Positions 18,659 through 26,369 of a DNA stretch of 32,584 nucleotides are shown in pieces. The notes beneath the pieces were generated by a model. That model was not told the origin of the DNA and did not search any database. It saw only the letters and a list, made by a program, of their open reading frames with translations. A program made the translations under genes and the position numbers. Each line of letters begins with the position of its first letter. The stretch's first letter is position 1. Origin of the DNA: an uncultured Pelagibacteraceae bacterium. GTDB taxonomy: Bacteria; Pseudomonadota; Alphaproteobacteria; Pelagibacterales; Pelagibacteraceae. Where the stretch lies: contig CACJOS010000012.1 of assembly GCA_902595115.1 (NCBI GenBank), positions 1 to 32,584 of the forward strand. The letters run 5' to 3'.

Positions 18659-20734
18659 ATGAAAGTACCACAATTAGAGAAAAAAAAAGAACTAAAATCT
18701 TGTCACAATGTGACTTGGGAGGATAACTATAGCTGGATACATCAAGACAATATTTTAGAAGTTTTAAAAGATAGCTCTAAACTCTTACCAGAAGTAAGAA
18801 AATATCTAGAGGATGAAAACAGTTATACAGAGGAGAATTTAAAAGATACAAAAGAATACCAAAAAAAACTTTTTGATGAAATTAAAGGTAGAATTAAGTT
18901 AGATGATGAATCTTTAAGATTCAAAGATACCAATTATGAGTATTGGACAAAAACAACAACAAAAGGAAATTATTCGATTAAATTACGAAAAAAAATTGGA
19001 TCTGATGATGTTGAGGAAATTTGGAATGGAGATAGAGAAAAAGAAAAACTTAAAACTGAGTATTTTGGGGTTGGTGATTTAGAAGTGAGCTATAACGATA
19101 AGTACTTAGCGTATTCATTAGATCTAAAAGGTTCTGAGTATTTTACCATTCACGTGAGGGATATAAAGACGAATGAAATAATTACAGATAAAATAGAAAA
19201 TACCTCAGGTTCTGTGCTGTTTAGTTTAGATGATAAATTTATTTTTTATTCTAAGCTAGATGAAAATCACAGACCTAAAAAAATTTTTAGGCATGAAATT
19301 GGGAAATCAGTTACGGATGACATTTTAATATTTGAGGAAAAAACTCCTGCATTTACAGTAAGTATAGGTATTAGTGCAGATGAAAAATACTATTTTATTA
19401 ATTCATCAGATCATAATACCTCTGAAAAATATTATTTTAAGACTAATGAAAAATTACCTAAACCAAAATTGGTTAGAAAAAGAGAAAAAGGAATTATTTA
19501 TAGTGTGAGTTCTTGGGGTGATTGCTTTTATATTCATACTAACAAAGATGCTGAGGATTTTAAAATTGAAAGATCAAAAAGTTTGGAGTCAAACGAGTGG
19601 GAAGTATTTATCCCATCAAAAGATGAAAGCATGATTGGTGGACTTACATTTTTGAATAACTGGATTATAAGATCTGAACTTACAAACGCCTTAGATAAGA
19701 TTTTTGTGAGAGATATCAAATCAAATAAAGAGGAAGAGCTTATTTTTTCAGATGAGGAAGTTTATGATGCTAGTATTTCTCATACACAGAGAGATAGAAA
19801 CACAGATTTAATTTATATCTCATATTCTACTCCAAAAACTCAATCTAGAACTTATTTATATAATTTAAAAACAAAAGAAAAAAAATTGGTAAAGGAACAA
19901 ATTATTCCATCAGGTCATGATCCAAAAAATTATGTTGTAGAAAGAGTTGAGTGTAATTCTGATGATGGAAGAAAAGTACCCTTAACAATAACTAGACACA
20001 AAGATACACCTTTAGATGGATCTGCAAATCTTCTTTTATATGGATATGGTTCTTATGGTGCATCAATGTCTCCATCTTTTTCTTCCACTAGATTAAGTTT
20101 AATTGACAGAAATATTATTTGGGTAACTGCACATATACGTGGGGGAATGGAAAGAGGAATGAAATGGTGGAAAGAAGGTAAACTTCTAAAAAAGAAAAAT
20201 ACTTTTAATGATTACATTGCTGCTGCAAATTTCTTGATAAATAAAAAGTTTACTTCTAAAGGAAAAATTATAGGAATGGGTGGATCTGCCGGAGGGTTAC
20301 TTATGGGAGCAGTTGTGAATAAAGCTCCAGATTTATTTTTAGGCATGATTATGGCTGTACCATTTGTTGATAGTTTAACAACTAATCTAGACCATTCTTT
20401 ACCATTAACGATCGGAGAATTTGACGAATTTGGAAATGCAAAAGATAATAAAGATCACTTTAATTATATTTATTCTTATGCACCATATAATAATATAAAA
20501 AAAATGGATTATCCAAATATCTTAATTACAACAAGTTTAAGCGATAATAGAGTTTTGTTTGATGAACCAGCAAAATTTACAGCAAAACTTAGAGATTACA
20601 AAACCGACAATAATCTTTTATTACTTAAGACAGAAATGAATGCGGGCCACGGAGGAAAATCAGGAAGAGATGGAGCTATTGAAGAAATAGCTTTTGACTA
20701 TGCTTTCATTTTAAAGATTGCTGGAAAAATTTAA
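18659..20734 (+). CDS. Prolyl oligopeptidase family S9A protease (oligopeptidase B-like)
   Basis: A 691-residue serine peptidase with an N-terminal beta-propeller (about 70-400) that filters short peptides and a C-terminal alpha/beta hydrolase domain. The catalytic triad is visible: Ser543 in GMGGSAGG, Asp629 in TSLSDNRV and His664 in NAGHGGKSGR. The N-terminus (TWEDNYSWI) and the ILLYGYGSYG-like segment (LLLYGYGSYGASM) match oligopeptidase B (PtrB), which cuts after basic residues in small peptides. Length fits PtrB (680-700). There is no signal peptide, so it is probably cytoplasmic. The hsp20 gene follows with its own promoter. Confidence 0.9.
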   Translation: MKVPQLEKKKELKSCHNVTWEDNYSWIHQDNILEVLKDSSKLLPEVRKYLEDENSYTEENLKDTKEYQKKLFDEIKGRIKLDDESLRFKDTNYEYWTKTTTKGNYSIKLRKKIGSDDVEEIWNGDREKEKLKTEYFGVGDLEVSYNDKYLAYSLDLKGSEYFTIHVRDIKTNEIITDKIENTSGSVLFSLDDKFIFYSKLDENHRPKKIFRHEIGKSVTDDILIFEEKTPAFTVSIGISADEKYYFINSSDHNTSEKYYFKTNEKLPKPKLVRKREKGIIYSVSSWGDCFYIHTNKDAEDFKIERSKSLESNEWEVFIPSKDESMIGGLTFLNNWIIRSELTNALDKIFVRDIKSNKEEELIFSDEEVYDASISHTQRDRNTDLIYISYSTPKTQSRTYLYNLKTKEKKLVKEQIIPSGHDPKNYVVERVECNSDDGRKVPLTITRHKDTPLDGSANLLLYGYGSYGASMSPSFSSTRLSLIDRNIIWVTAHIRGGMERGMKWWKEGKLLKKKNTFNDYIAAANFLINKKFTSKGKIIGMGGSAGGLLMGAVVNKAPDLFLGMIMAVPFVDSLTTNLDHSLPLTIGEFDEFGNAKDNKDHFNYIYSYAPYNNIKKMDYPNILITTSLSDNRVLFDEPAKFTAKLRDYKTDNNLLLLKTEMNAGHGGKSGRDGAIEEIAFDYAFILKIAGKI

Positions 20735-20740
20735 TCGTTA

Positions 20741-20770
20741 CTTGAAAAATTAATTTTAGTACCTATATAA
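20741..20770 (+). promoter_or_regulatory. Heat-shock-like promoter of hsp20
   Basis: CTTGAAA (20741-20747), 14 bases, then CCTATATAA (20762-20770). The -35 heptamer is the exact sigma-32 consensus, and the -10 side begins with CC as in CCCCATnTA. The heptamer and spacing equal those before groES (9806-9834). The position, right after the oligopeptidase stop, gives hsp20 its own transcription start near 20777. Confidence 0.68.
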
Positions 20771-20778
20771 AATTTTAC

Positions 20779-20800
20779 TAAGTCGCCTTATTGGGACTTA
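20779..20800 (+). promoter_or_regulatory. Hairpin at the 5' end of the hsp20 leader
   Basis: TAAGTC-g-CC pairs with GGGACTTA around a TTATT loop: eight base pairs with one bulged G. It lies just downstream of the predicted start point (about 20777), so it would form the extreme 5' end of the mRNA. It does not cover the Shine-Dalgarno sequence at 20818-20825, so a ROSE or FourU-type thermometer is not directly indicated. An mRNA-stability role is possible. Confidence 0.45.
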
Positions 20801-20817
20801 AAAATAACCTTGCTAAC

Positions 20818-20825
20818 AAAGGAGG
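20818..20825 (+). promoter_or_regulatory. Ribosome binding site that fixes the hsp20 start
   Basis: AAAGGAGG lies 4 bases before the ATG at 20830. It decides that start over the in-frame TTG at 20791, which falls inside the leader hairpin. Confidence 0.8.
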
Positions 20826-20829
20826 AAAT

Positions 20830-21276
20830 ATGACAAGTAAGGATCTATCTATATTTAACTCACTTAGACCATTTTCTATTGGTTTCGACGATATGTTTGA
20901 TCAATTTGAAAATATGCTAGGTAATGGTAATTTAACAATGCAGTCAAATTACCCACCATACAACATTAGAAAAACTGGAAAGGACATGTACTCAATTGAA
21001 GTAGCCCTTGCAGGTTTTTCAAAAAAAGATGTAGAGGTAGAGTTTGAGGATAATTTGTTGACAGTTCGGACTAAACAAGTTGACAAATCAGAAAATCAAA
21101 ATAAAGATGGTGAAATCATTCATAAGGGTATTTCACAAAGACAGTTCGCAAGATCATTTACAATAGCTGACGATGTTAAAGTAAATGGTGCTGAGCTTAA
21201 AGACGGTCTTTTGAAAATAGCTTGTGAAAGAATTGTGCCTGATTACAAAAAGAAAAAACTTATTGAAATTAAATAA
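20830..21276 (+). CDS. Small heat-shock protein, Hsp20/IbpA type
   Basis: A 148-residue ATP-independent holdase that binds unfolding proteins under stress. Starting at 20830, it shows the IbpA-type N-terminus with GFDDMFDQFENML and NYPPYNIRKTG. The alpha-crystallin domain (about 43-135) follows, with YSIEVALAGFSKKDVEVEFEDN-type strands, HKGISQRQFARSFTIADDV and GAELKDGLLKIACER. The C-terminal tail (about 137-148) ends in LIEIK, close to the IxI anchoring motif. Length matches IbpA/IbpB. It has its own heat-shock-like promoter and a very strong ribosome binding site. Confidence 0.93.
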   Translation: MTSKDLSIFNSLRPFSIGFDDMFDQFENMLGNGNLTMQSNYPPYNIRKTGKDMYSIEVALAGFSKKDVEVEFEDNLLTVRTKQVDKSENQNKDGEIIHKGISQRQFARSFTIADDVKVNGAELKDGLLKIACERIVPDYKKKKLIEIK

Positions 21277-21288
21277 GTATAAGCCTTG

Positions 21289-21312
21289 CTTGTGGGGACA
21301 TAACCCCACAAG
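21289..21312. terminator. Hairpin between convergent hsp20 and lipoprotein genes
   Basis: A perfect 9-base-pair inverted repeat, CTTGTGGGG / CCCCACAAG, with a 6-base loop (ACATAA) fills the gap between the two stop codons. No T-run follows on either strand, so it is an incomplete intrinsic terminator. It may terminate both genes weakly or protect 3' ends. Confidence 0.6.
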
Positions 21313-21618
21313 TCAAAAACATCCTTTAGATACAAAACCAATAATCATATCATTATTACTTATTTCAAATTTTCTCTCACAAGGAATTCCATATTTTGTT
21401 GTTTTGTAGACAAAAACTTTTGTGCCTGTGTTTGATTTTTCTTCTTTGTCAGGTAAACCCATGACAATTTTTAATTCTGAAACAGGTTGTCCAATAAATT
21501 GACTTAATTTTTCATTTTCTTTTTTAACAATTTCGTCTGTTTTATTTTGAACAGTCTTGCAGCTAGTTAAATTTAAAATAATTAAAAATAGGACTAAAAA
21601 AAGAGTTTTTGATTTCAC
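21313..21618 (-). CDS. Small lipoprotein of unknown function
   Basis: A 101-residue protein with an N-terminal signal sequence and lipobox LTSC (Cys20), so probably a lipid-anchored envelope protein processed by LspA. The mature part (FIGQPVSELKIVMGLPDKEE, then KVFVYKTTKYGIPCERKFEI and a final IIGFVSKGCF) has a G.P...G.....Y pattern and two Cys that could form a disulfide. This loosely resembles the BamE/SmpA-OmlA fold, but the match is too weak to claim that role. It is convergent with hsp20 and divergent from the purine permease (128 bases between starts). Confidence 0.7.
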   Translation of the reverse strand: MKSKTLFLVLFLIILNLTSCKTVQNKTDEIVKKENEKLSQFIGQPVSELKIVMGLPDKEEKSNTGTKVFVYKTTKYGIPCERKFEISNNDMIIGFVSKGCF

Positions 21619-21746
21619 AATTCATTTTAACAGAACTATTTTAATAAAAAATTAAATTCTAAGTTGTAAAATGTTAATAAAGCCTTCAATTAATAGGAGT
21701 TTTCTAAGAGAATCGTTTATTATATGAAATTATTTGGAGGAACTAA

Positions 21747-23057
21747 ATGTTAGATAAATATTTTAATTATAAGAAACATAAGACAAATTTTAAAACCGAA
21801 GTAATTGCTGGAGTTACCACTTTCTTAACTATGGCATATATTATGTTTTTAAATCCCTTTATTCTATCTGGAGAATTTGCCGGACCAGAAAAAGGTTTTT
21901 TTGATTTCGGGGCTGTTTTTACAGCTACAATTTTAGCAACTTCTTTGGCATGTTTTATAATGGCATTTTATGGAAAAACTTGGCCAATAGGTTTAGCGCC
22001 TGGAATGGGAATAAATGCATTCGTTGCTTTTGGCGTTGTTGCGGGAATGGGTTACACGCCTCAGGAAGCTTTGGGTGCTGTTTTAGTTGCAGGTGTATTA
22101 TTTTTAATTATATCTTTAACACCAATTAGGTCATGGTTAATAAATTCAATACCAAGAAGTTTAAAACTTGGAATTGGAGCGGGTATAGGACTATTTTTAG
22201 CAATTATTGGATTAGAAATTATGGGAGTTGTTGGAGACCATCCAGTTACACTTGTAACTTTAGGAGATCTAAAAAATCCATTAGTTCTTCTTGGATGCCT
22301 TACTTTTGTAGCCATTATTGTAATGGAAAAGTTAAAAATAAAAGGGAATATAATAATTGGTATAATTGCATTCAGTATTATTGCATGGGTAAGTGGATTA
22401 GCAAAATTTAATGGAGTTGTTGGAAGCATTCCTCCGATGACTTATCTGTTTGATTTTGATCTGTCAGCAGCATTAACTGCAAGTATGTCTACTGTTGTAT
22501 TTACACTATTATTTATAGATTTTTTCGATACTGCTGGAACATTAACATCAGTTGCAAACGTTGCGGGGAAAGTCGATAACAAAGGAAGAGTCCAAGATAT
22601 TAATAAAGCTATGATGGCTGATAGTGTTGGAACTGTAGCTGGAGCTTTTATGGGTACCACAACTGTAACAAGTTATGTTGAATCAGGAGCAGGTGTAAAG
22701 GCAGGCGGGAGAACAGGAATGACATCTTTAGTGATTGGTGTACTTTTTCTTGCATGCCTATTTTTTGCTCCGTTAGCAACAAGTTTACCAAAAGAAATAG
22801 ATGGTGCTGCATTGTTATATGTTGCAGTTTTATTTGTAAGAAATATTACCGATATTGAATGGGATGATATTGCTGAGTCTGCGCCTGCAGTACTCGCGAT
22901 GATTGCTATGCCGCTAACTTACAGTATAAGCAATGGAATTGCTTTAGCTTTTATCTCATACGCTTTGATAAAGATATTTACGGGAAAATTTTCAACTACA
23001 TCTCCTGCTATTTGGGTTATTGCAATTCTAAGTGCAATAAGTTTTGCGGTAGCTTAA
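21747..23057 (+). CDS. NCS2-family purine permease (AzgA/PbuG-type)
   Basis: A 436-residue polytopic inner-membrane transporter with about 12-14 hydrophobic helices. Family motifs are the N-terminal FKTEVIAGVTTFLTMAYIMF (16-35), the GLAPGMGINAFVAFGVV segment, FFDTAGTLTSVANVAGK and GTTTVTSYVESGAGV. These place it in the AzgA/PbuG branch, which takes up adenine, guanine or hypoxanthine with protons, rather than the uracil/xanthine branch. A GGAGG site (21736-21740) sits 6 bases before the ATG. The phosphoribosyltransferase converging from the right suggests a salvage pair, though the genes are on opposite strands. Confidence 0.9.
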   Translation: MLDKYFNYKKHKTNFKTEVIAGVTTFLTMAYIMFLNPFILSGEFAGPEKGFFDFGAVFTATILATSLACFIMAFYGKTWPIGLAPGMGINAFVAFGVVAGMGYTPQEALGAVLVAGVLFLIISLTPIRSWLINSIPRSLKLGIGAGIGLFLAIIGLEIMGVVGDHPVTLVTLGDLKNPLVLLGCLTFVAIIVMEKLKIKGNIIIGIIAFSIIAWVSGLAKFNGVVGSIPPMTYLFDFDLSAALTASMSTVVFTLLFIDFFDTAGTLTSVANVAGKVDNKGRVQDINKAMMADSVGTVAGAFMGTTTVTSYVESGAGVKAGGRTGMTSLVIGVLFLACLFFAPLATSLPKEIDGAALLYVAVLFVRNITDIEWDDIAESAPAVLAMIAMPLTYSISNGIALAFISYALIKIFTGKFSTTSPAIWVIAILSAISFAVA

Positions 23058-23071
23058 AAAATTAAATTTTG

Positions 23072-23105
23072 TAAGGCCAGATTTATTCTGGCCTTATTTA
23101 TTTTT
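23072..23105. terminator. Shared hairpin terminator of the permease and phosphoribosyltransferase genes
   Basis: TAAGGCCAG (23072-23080) and CTGGCCTTA (23088-23096) form a perfect 9-base-pair stem with a 7-base loop. A T-rich tail (23097-23105) follows on the plus strand. On the minus strand the stem includes the phosphoribosyltransferase stop codon and runs into another T-rich stretch. It can act on both transcripts. Confidence 0.8.
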
Positions 23106-23615
23106 CTCAACTATTTCGTTTATCGACAACTCCTCATAATGCTCAGTTGGTTGAACTATCCAAGGATCATCATCCAATTTTATTGGACAAAAATCTGGAT
23201 TAAATTTTGAGGATTTTTTTTTCCATAAACATGCTGTTCTTACATCTTTAATATAGTTCTTAACTGGATCATAACTTTTAAGCCAATCAATACTCTTATT
23301 TAAGGTAAGCCCAGTATCTGATAAATCGTCGACAAGTAAAACTTTCTTGAAATCTTTTTTTCTAGCTATTGAACTTATATCTCTAGCAAATACTAAATCT
23401 CCCTGTTTATCCTCTAATCCTTTTCCTGAATAACTTTGAATCACAATATAAGCTGTGGGTAATTTAAAAATTCTTGATAAAATATCGATTATTGGTGCTG
23501 CACCTCTCATTATACCAACTAGAACTGTTGGTTTAAATTTTTTATTTACATCTATAGCCAGTTTTTCAACTGTTTCTAAATATTCGTCAAATTTAATAAT
23601 TAATTTTTTTTCCAT
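23094..23615 (-). CDS. Purine-type phosphoribosyltransferase
   Basis: A 173-residue type I phosphoribosyltransferase that would join a purine base to PRPP. The PRPP-binding motif is VLLVDDLSDTGLTL (92-105). GIMRGAAPIIDIL (34-46) forms the other side of the PRPP pocket. Length and layout fit the hypoxanthine/xanthine-guanine (Gpt/HprT-like) group, but the base specificity cannot be read from sequence alone. The stop codon lies in the terminator shared with the convergent purine permease. It is divergent from the GT17-type gene, with 42 bases between starts. Confidence 0.85.
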   Translation of the reverse strand: MEKKLIIKFDEYLETVEKLAIDVNKKFKPTVLVGIMRGAAPIIDILSRIFKLPTAYIVIQSYSGKGLEDKQGDLVFARDISSIARKKDFKKVLLVDDLSDTGLTLNKSIDWLKSYDPVKNYIKDVRTACLWKKKSSKFNPDFCPIKLDDDPWIVQPTEHYEELSINEIVEKNK

Positions 23616-23657
23616 TTATAATTATTATTATAGTATTAAGTTGAATTAAATATATTT

Positions 23658-24548
23658 ATGAAAATATTTGACTGTTTCATGTATTTTGACGAGGATATAG
23701 TTTTAGATTTAAGACTAAATCTATTAAATGAATTCGTTGACTACTTTATAATTGTTGAAAGTAAATTTAATCATAAAGGTGAAAAAAGAGATTTAAAATT
23801 CAATATCAATCGATTTAAAGCGTTTAAGAGTAAGATAATTTATTTAGTTTTTGACAAAGAGCCAAAAGATCTAGAAACGTTAAATAAAAACGACAGTAAA
23901 GATATCACATATGGAAAATCTATATTAAACGCGGGAAGAAGAGAGAATGGACAAAGAAATTTTTTATTTAATGGACTAAAAGATGCTCATAATGATGATA
24001 TAATTTTGATTTCTGATGTCGATGAAATACCTAATCTTAAAAATGTCAATTTTTTAAATATTAAAGAAAAAATAATAATGTTCCAACAAGATATGTTTTA
24101 TTATAAATTTAATTTAAAACTTCCAGAATATATATGGGTTGGTACAAAAGCTTGCAGGAAAAAAGATCTAATTAGTCCTCAATGGTTAAGAAATATTAAA
24201 GATAGGAAGTATCCTTTTTATAGACTTGATACTTTTTTTTCAAAAATTAAATACTCAAGTGTTAGATTTATAAGTGATGGAGGATGGCATTTTACAAATA
24301 TTAAATCTGCTAAAGAAATTGAATATAAGTTGAGATCTTATCTTCATCATCTTGAGTTTGATATAAATCCACTAACCGTAGAGGAAATTAAAGAAATAAT
24401 GGATAATAAACATGCCATATATAACTTAAATGTTGATCAAAGAGCAACAAAGTTTGGGAAAGGACCTAAGCTTTTAAAATTTGAATTTGATAGATTGCCG
24501 GACTATATAAAAAAAAATAAAAAAAGATTTGAAAGGTGGTTAGATTAA
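23658..24548 (+). CDS. Glycosyltransferase family 17-like protein
   Basis: A 296-residue protein beginning MKIFDCFMYFDEDIVLDLRL, the start typical of the GT17 domain (named after beta-1,4-mannosyl-glycoprotein N-acetylglucosaminyltransferase). Further matches are the VDYFIIVESKFNHKGEKRDL segment (27-46), the NAGRRENGQRNFLFNGL block, the DVDE metal-binding motif in ISDVDEIPN (118-126), and GGWHFTNI. Bacterial GT17 members are thought to work on surface or secreted glycans; the eukaryotic activity should not be assumed. It is an orphan: no other glycan genes are adjacent. The DUF1330 gene follows 2 bases after its stop. Confidence 0.85.
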   Translation: MKIFDCFMYFDEDIVLDLRLNLLNEFVDYFIIVESKFNHKGEKRDLKFNINRFKAFKSKIIYLVFDKEPKDLETLNKNDSKDITYGKSILNAGRRENGQRNFLFNGLKDAHNDDIILISDVDEIPNLKNVNFLNIKEKIIMFQQDMFYYKFNLKLPEYIWVGTKACRKKDLISPQWLRNIKDRKYPFYRLDTFFSKIKYSSVRFISDGGWHFTNIKSAKEIEYKLRSYLHHLEFDINPLTVEEIKEIMDNKHAIYNLNVDQRATKFGKGPKLLKFEFDRLPDYIKKNKKRFERWLD

Positions 24549-24550
24549 AT

Positions 24551-24838
24551 ATGAAAGCTTATTGGGTATGTATATACGAAAAAATCGATAATTTAGAAAA
24601 ATTAAAGGAGTATGCTGGTAAAGCTAAGCCAGCAGTAGAAAAGTTTGATGGAAAATTTCTTGTAAGGGGTGGAAAAAATAGAACTACTGATGGGATAAAA
24701 TCTCCTCGAACCGTTGTTGTTGAATTTCCTGATTATAACTCAGCTATGCAATGCTATGACTCGAAGGAATATCAAGAGGCGCATGATATTCTTAGTGGCC
24801 ATGTTATAAGGCATCACCAAATAGTAGAGGGTTCTTAA
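24551..24838 (+). CDS. DUF1330 family protein
   Basis: A 95-residue cytoplasmic protein from the ATG at 24551; an in-frame upstream start at 24536 would overlap the preceding gene and is less likely. It shows the DUF1330 pattern: AYWVCIYEKIDN at the start, LKEYAGKAKPAVEKFDGKFLVRGG, then RTVVVEFPDYNSAMQCYDS and EYQEAHDILSGHV. The family has a ferredoxin-like dimeric alpha+beta fold and no established general function. It shares a 4-base stop overlap (TTAA) with the convergent DNA glycosylase gene. Confidence 0.85.
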   Translation: MKAYWVCIYEKIDNLEKLKEYAGKAKPAVEKFDGKFLVRGGKNRTTDGIKSPRTVVVEFPDYNSAMQCYDSKEYQEAHDILSGHVIRHHQIVEGS

Positions 24839-25461
24839 TACTGAATTGGTTCATCATCAATAGATCTCCACAAATACCAAGTAGCAACAGAACAATAAGG
24901 TGAAAATTTTCTATTTAGTTTACTAACAAAAATTTTTGGTGGTAAATATTTTTTTTTATAGTTGTTAGAGATCGCTCTTAAAAGACCTATATCTTGTAAA
25001 GGCCAGATATTTTGTCTGTTAAACGTAAAAAGTAAAATCATTTCAGCTGACCATCTACCAATTTGTCTAAGTGTTGACAAATATACTATCGCATCCTCAT
25101 CATTCATTTTTTTTATTAAATTCGGATTAAAACTTTTATTATAAAATTTATAAGCTAGTTCTTTTATACCTTTAACTTTCTGTCGACTTAATCCACATTT
25201 TTTTAATTGTTGTGAACTTAATTTATTTACAGTCTTAGGTTCTATTTTATTTTTACAAAGCTTTTTAAATTTTATAAATACTGAATTTGCTGCAGCCACA
25301 CTAATCTGTTGACCTATAATACTTTTGCATAGCGAAAAAAAAACATCTCTTCTAGTTGTTAAAAAAGTATCATCATATTTTTTTATAAGATTTCTCATAA
25401 TTCTATCTTTTGATGATAAATACCTTATTGCTTTTTTCCAATATTTTGGTGGTTTAGTCAT
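24835..25461 (-). CDS. AlkA-like DNA-3-methyladenine glycosylase (HhH-GPD family)
   Basis: A 208-residue base-excision repair enzyme. It has SIIGQQISVAAANSVF (47-62), the helix-hairpin-helix LRQIGRWSAEMILLF (131-145) and the catalytic Asp in WPLQDIGLLRA (D157), followed by FSPYCSVATWYLWR as in AlkA/MAG-type glycosylases. The hairpin reads IGRWSAE where GIGPWTAE is usual. There is no [4Fe-4S] Cys cluster, so it is not an EndoIII/MutY type. Length fits the short bacterial AlkA form without the N-terminal domain. The upstream DMT transporter gene overlaps its start by 8 bases. Confidence 0.87.
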   Translation of the reverse strand: MTKPPKYWKKAIRYLSSKDRIMRNLIKKYDDTFLTTRRDVFFSLCKSIIGQQISVAAANSVFIKFKKLCKNKIEPKTVNKLSSQQLKKCGLSRQKVKGIKELAYKFYNKSFNPNLIKKMNDEDAIVYLSTLRQIGRWSAEMILLFTFNRQNIWPLQDIGLLRAISNNYKKKYLPPKIFVSKLNRKFSPYCSVATWYLWRSIDDEPIQY

Positions 25462-26335
25462 GTCTTGTAGTTGAAATTTGTTTTTTTAATAAAATTTCTC
25501 TTCTGAATATAATTATTGATGAAACAATTACCAAAGTTGCGCCTACTAAAGTTTTTATTGTTGGTATTTCATCCCAAATTAAATAACCGAAAATTATTGC
25601 AAAAACTAAAGCTAAATATTTTAATGGTGTAACCAATGACACCTCTGAAAATTTATATGATTGGCTCAGCCATAAATTTGCAACACCTCCAAAAATTCCT
25701 ATAAAGGACAAAAGTATTAAGTCTTTTAAATTTGGCATTAACCAACCGTAAGGTATCGTAAATAAACCCGCTAATGTGATAGCTGCTGAAAAATATAGGG
25801 ATATAAGCCAAACTGGTTCTGTTGACGACAATTGTCTTATCGAAATAGCAACATAAGACATTCCTAATACGAAAATGACTGGGAATACATAATAAACATT
25901 TAACGAACTTAGGCCAGGCTCAGATATAATTATAATTCCTACAAAACCGACGAGCACTGCTAGCCATCTAAAATAGCCTACTTTTTCACTTAAAAAAAAA
26001 ATTGAAAATATTGTTGTAAAAATTGGTGCAGCAAATGAAATACTTACAACGGTTGCCAATGGAAGATTTCTCAATGCAGTAAAAATGGATAGTAATGCCA
26101 TCAGTCCAAAAAAGCATCTTGAGAAATGTAACATTGGCCTTTTTGTTACATAAAAATCTTTAAGTCTTTCCTTAGGGATCACAAAATAATAGAGAACTAG
26201 GCCAAAAAAACCCCTAAAAAAGATTACTTGACCTAGAGGATAATTATCTGACCATTTTACAATAAGATCCATCACTGAAAATGCACATACAGACAATAAC
26301 ATGTACAAAAAACCTAATTGATTTTTAGAAAGCAT
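25454..26335 (-). CDS. DMT-superfamily (EamA) transporter
   Basis: A 293-residue integral membrane protein with ten hydrophobic helices in two EamA repeats (about 8-140 and 150-275). Motifs are the N-terminal GFLYMLLSVCAFSVMDLIVKW, FFRGFFGLVLYY, the PLATVVSISFAAPIFTTIFS stretch in repeat 1 and VSLVTPLKYLALVFAIIFGYLIW in repeat 2. The substrate is unknown; in Alphaproteobacteria close relatives are often labelled SAM or metabolite exporters without direct proof. It overlaps the DNA glycosylase gene by 8 bases and is divergent from msrA, with 34 bases between starts. Confidence 0.87.
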   Translation of the reverse strand: MLSKNQLGFLYMLLSVCAFSVMDLIVKWSDNYPLGQVIFFRGFFGLVLYYFVIPKERLKDFYVTKRPMLHFSRCFFGLMALLSIFTALRNLPLATVVSISFAAPIFTTIFSIFFLSEKVGYFRWLAVLVGFVGIIIISEPGLSSLNVYYVFPVIFVLGMSYVAISIRQLSSTEPVWLISLYFSAAITLAGLFTIPYGWLMPNLKDLILLSFIGIFGGVANLWLSQSYKFSEVSLVTPLKYLALVFAIIFGYLIWDEIPTIKTLVGATLVIVSSIIIFRREILLKKQISTTRHD

Positions 26336-26369
26336 AAGATTAACTTTAGTTTAATAAACTTAATAATCA

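Noticed and set aside
21619..21746. Purine riboswitch before the permease
   Set aside because: I could not find the three-helix junction or conserved core bases of the purine aptamer in the 128-base leader.
21724..21753. Nine-codon upstream ORF overlapping the purine permease start
   Set aside because: No ribosome binding site at a proper distance, and the GGAGG inside it is best explained as the permease's own site.
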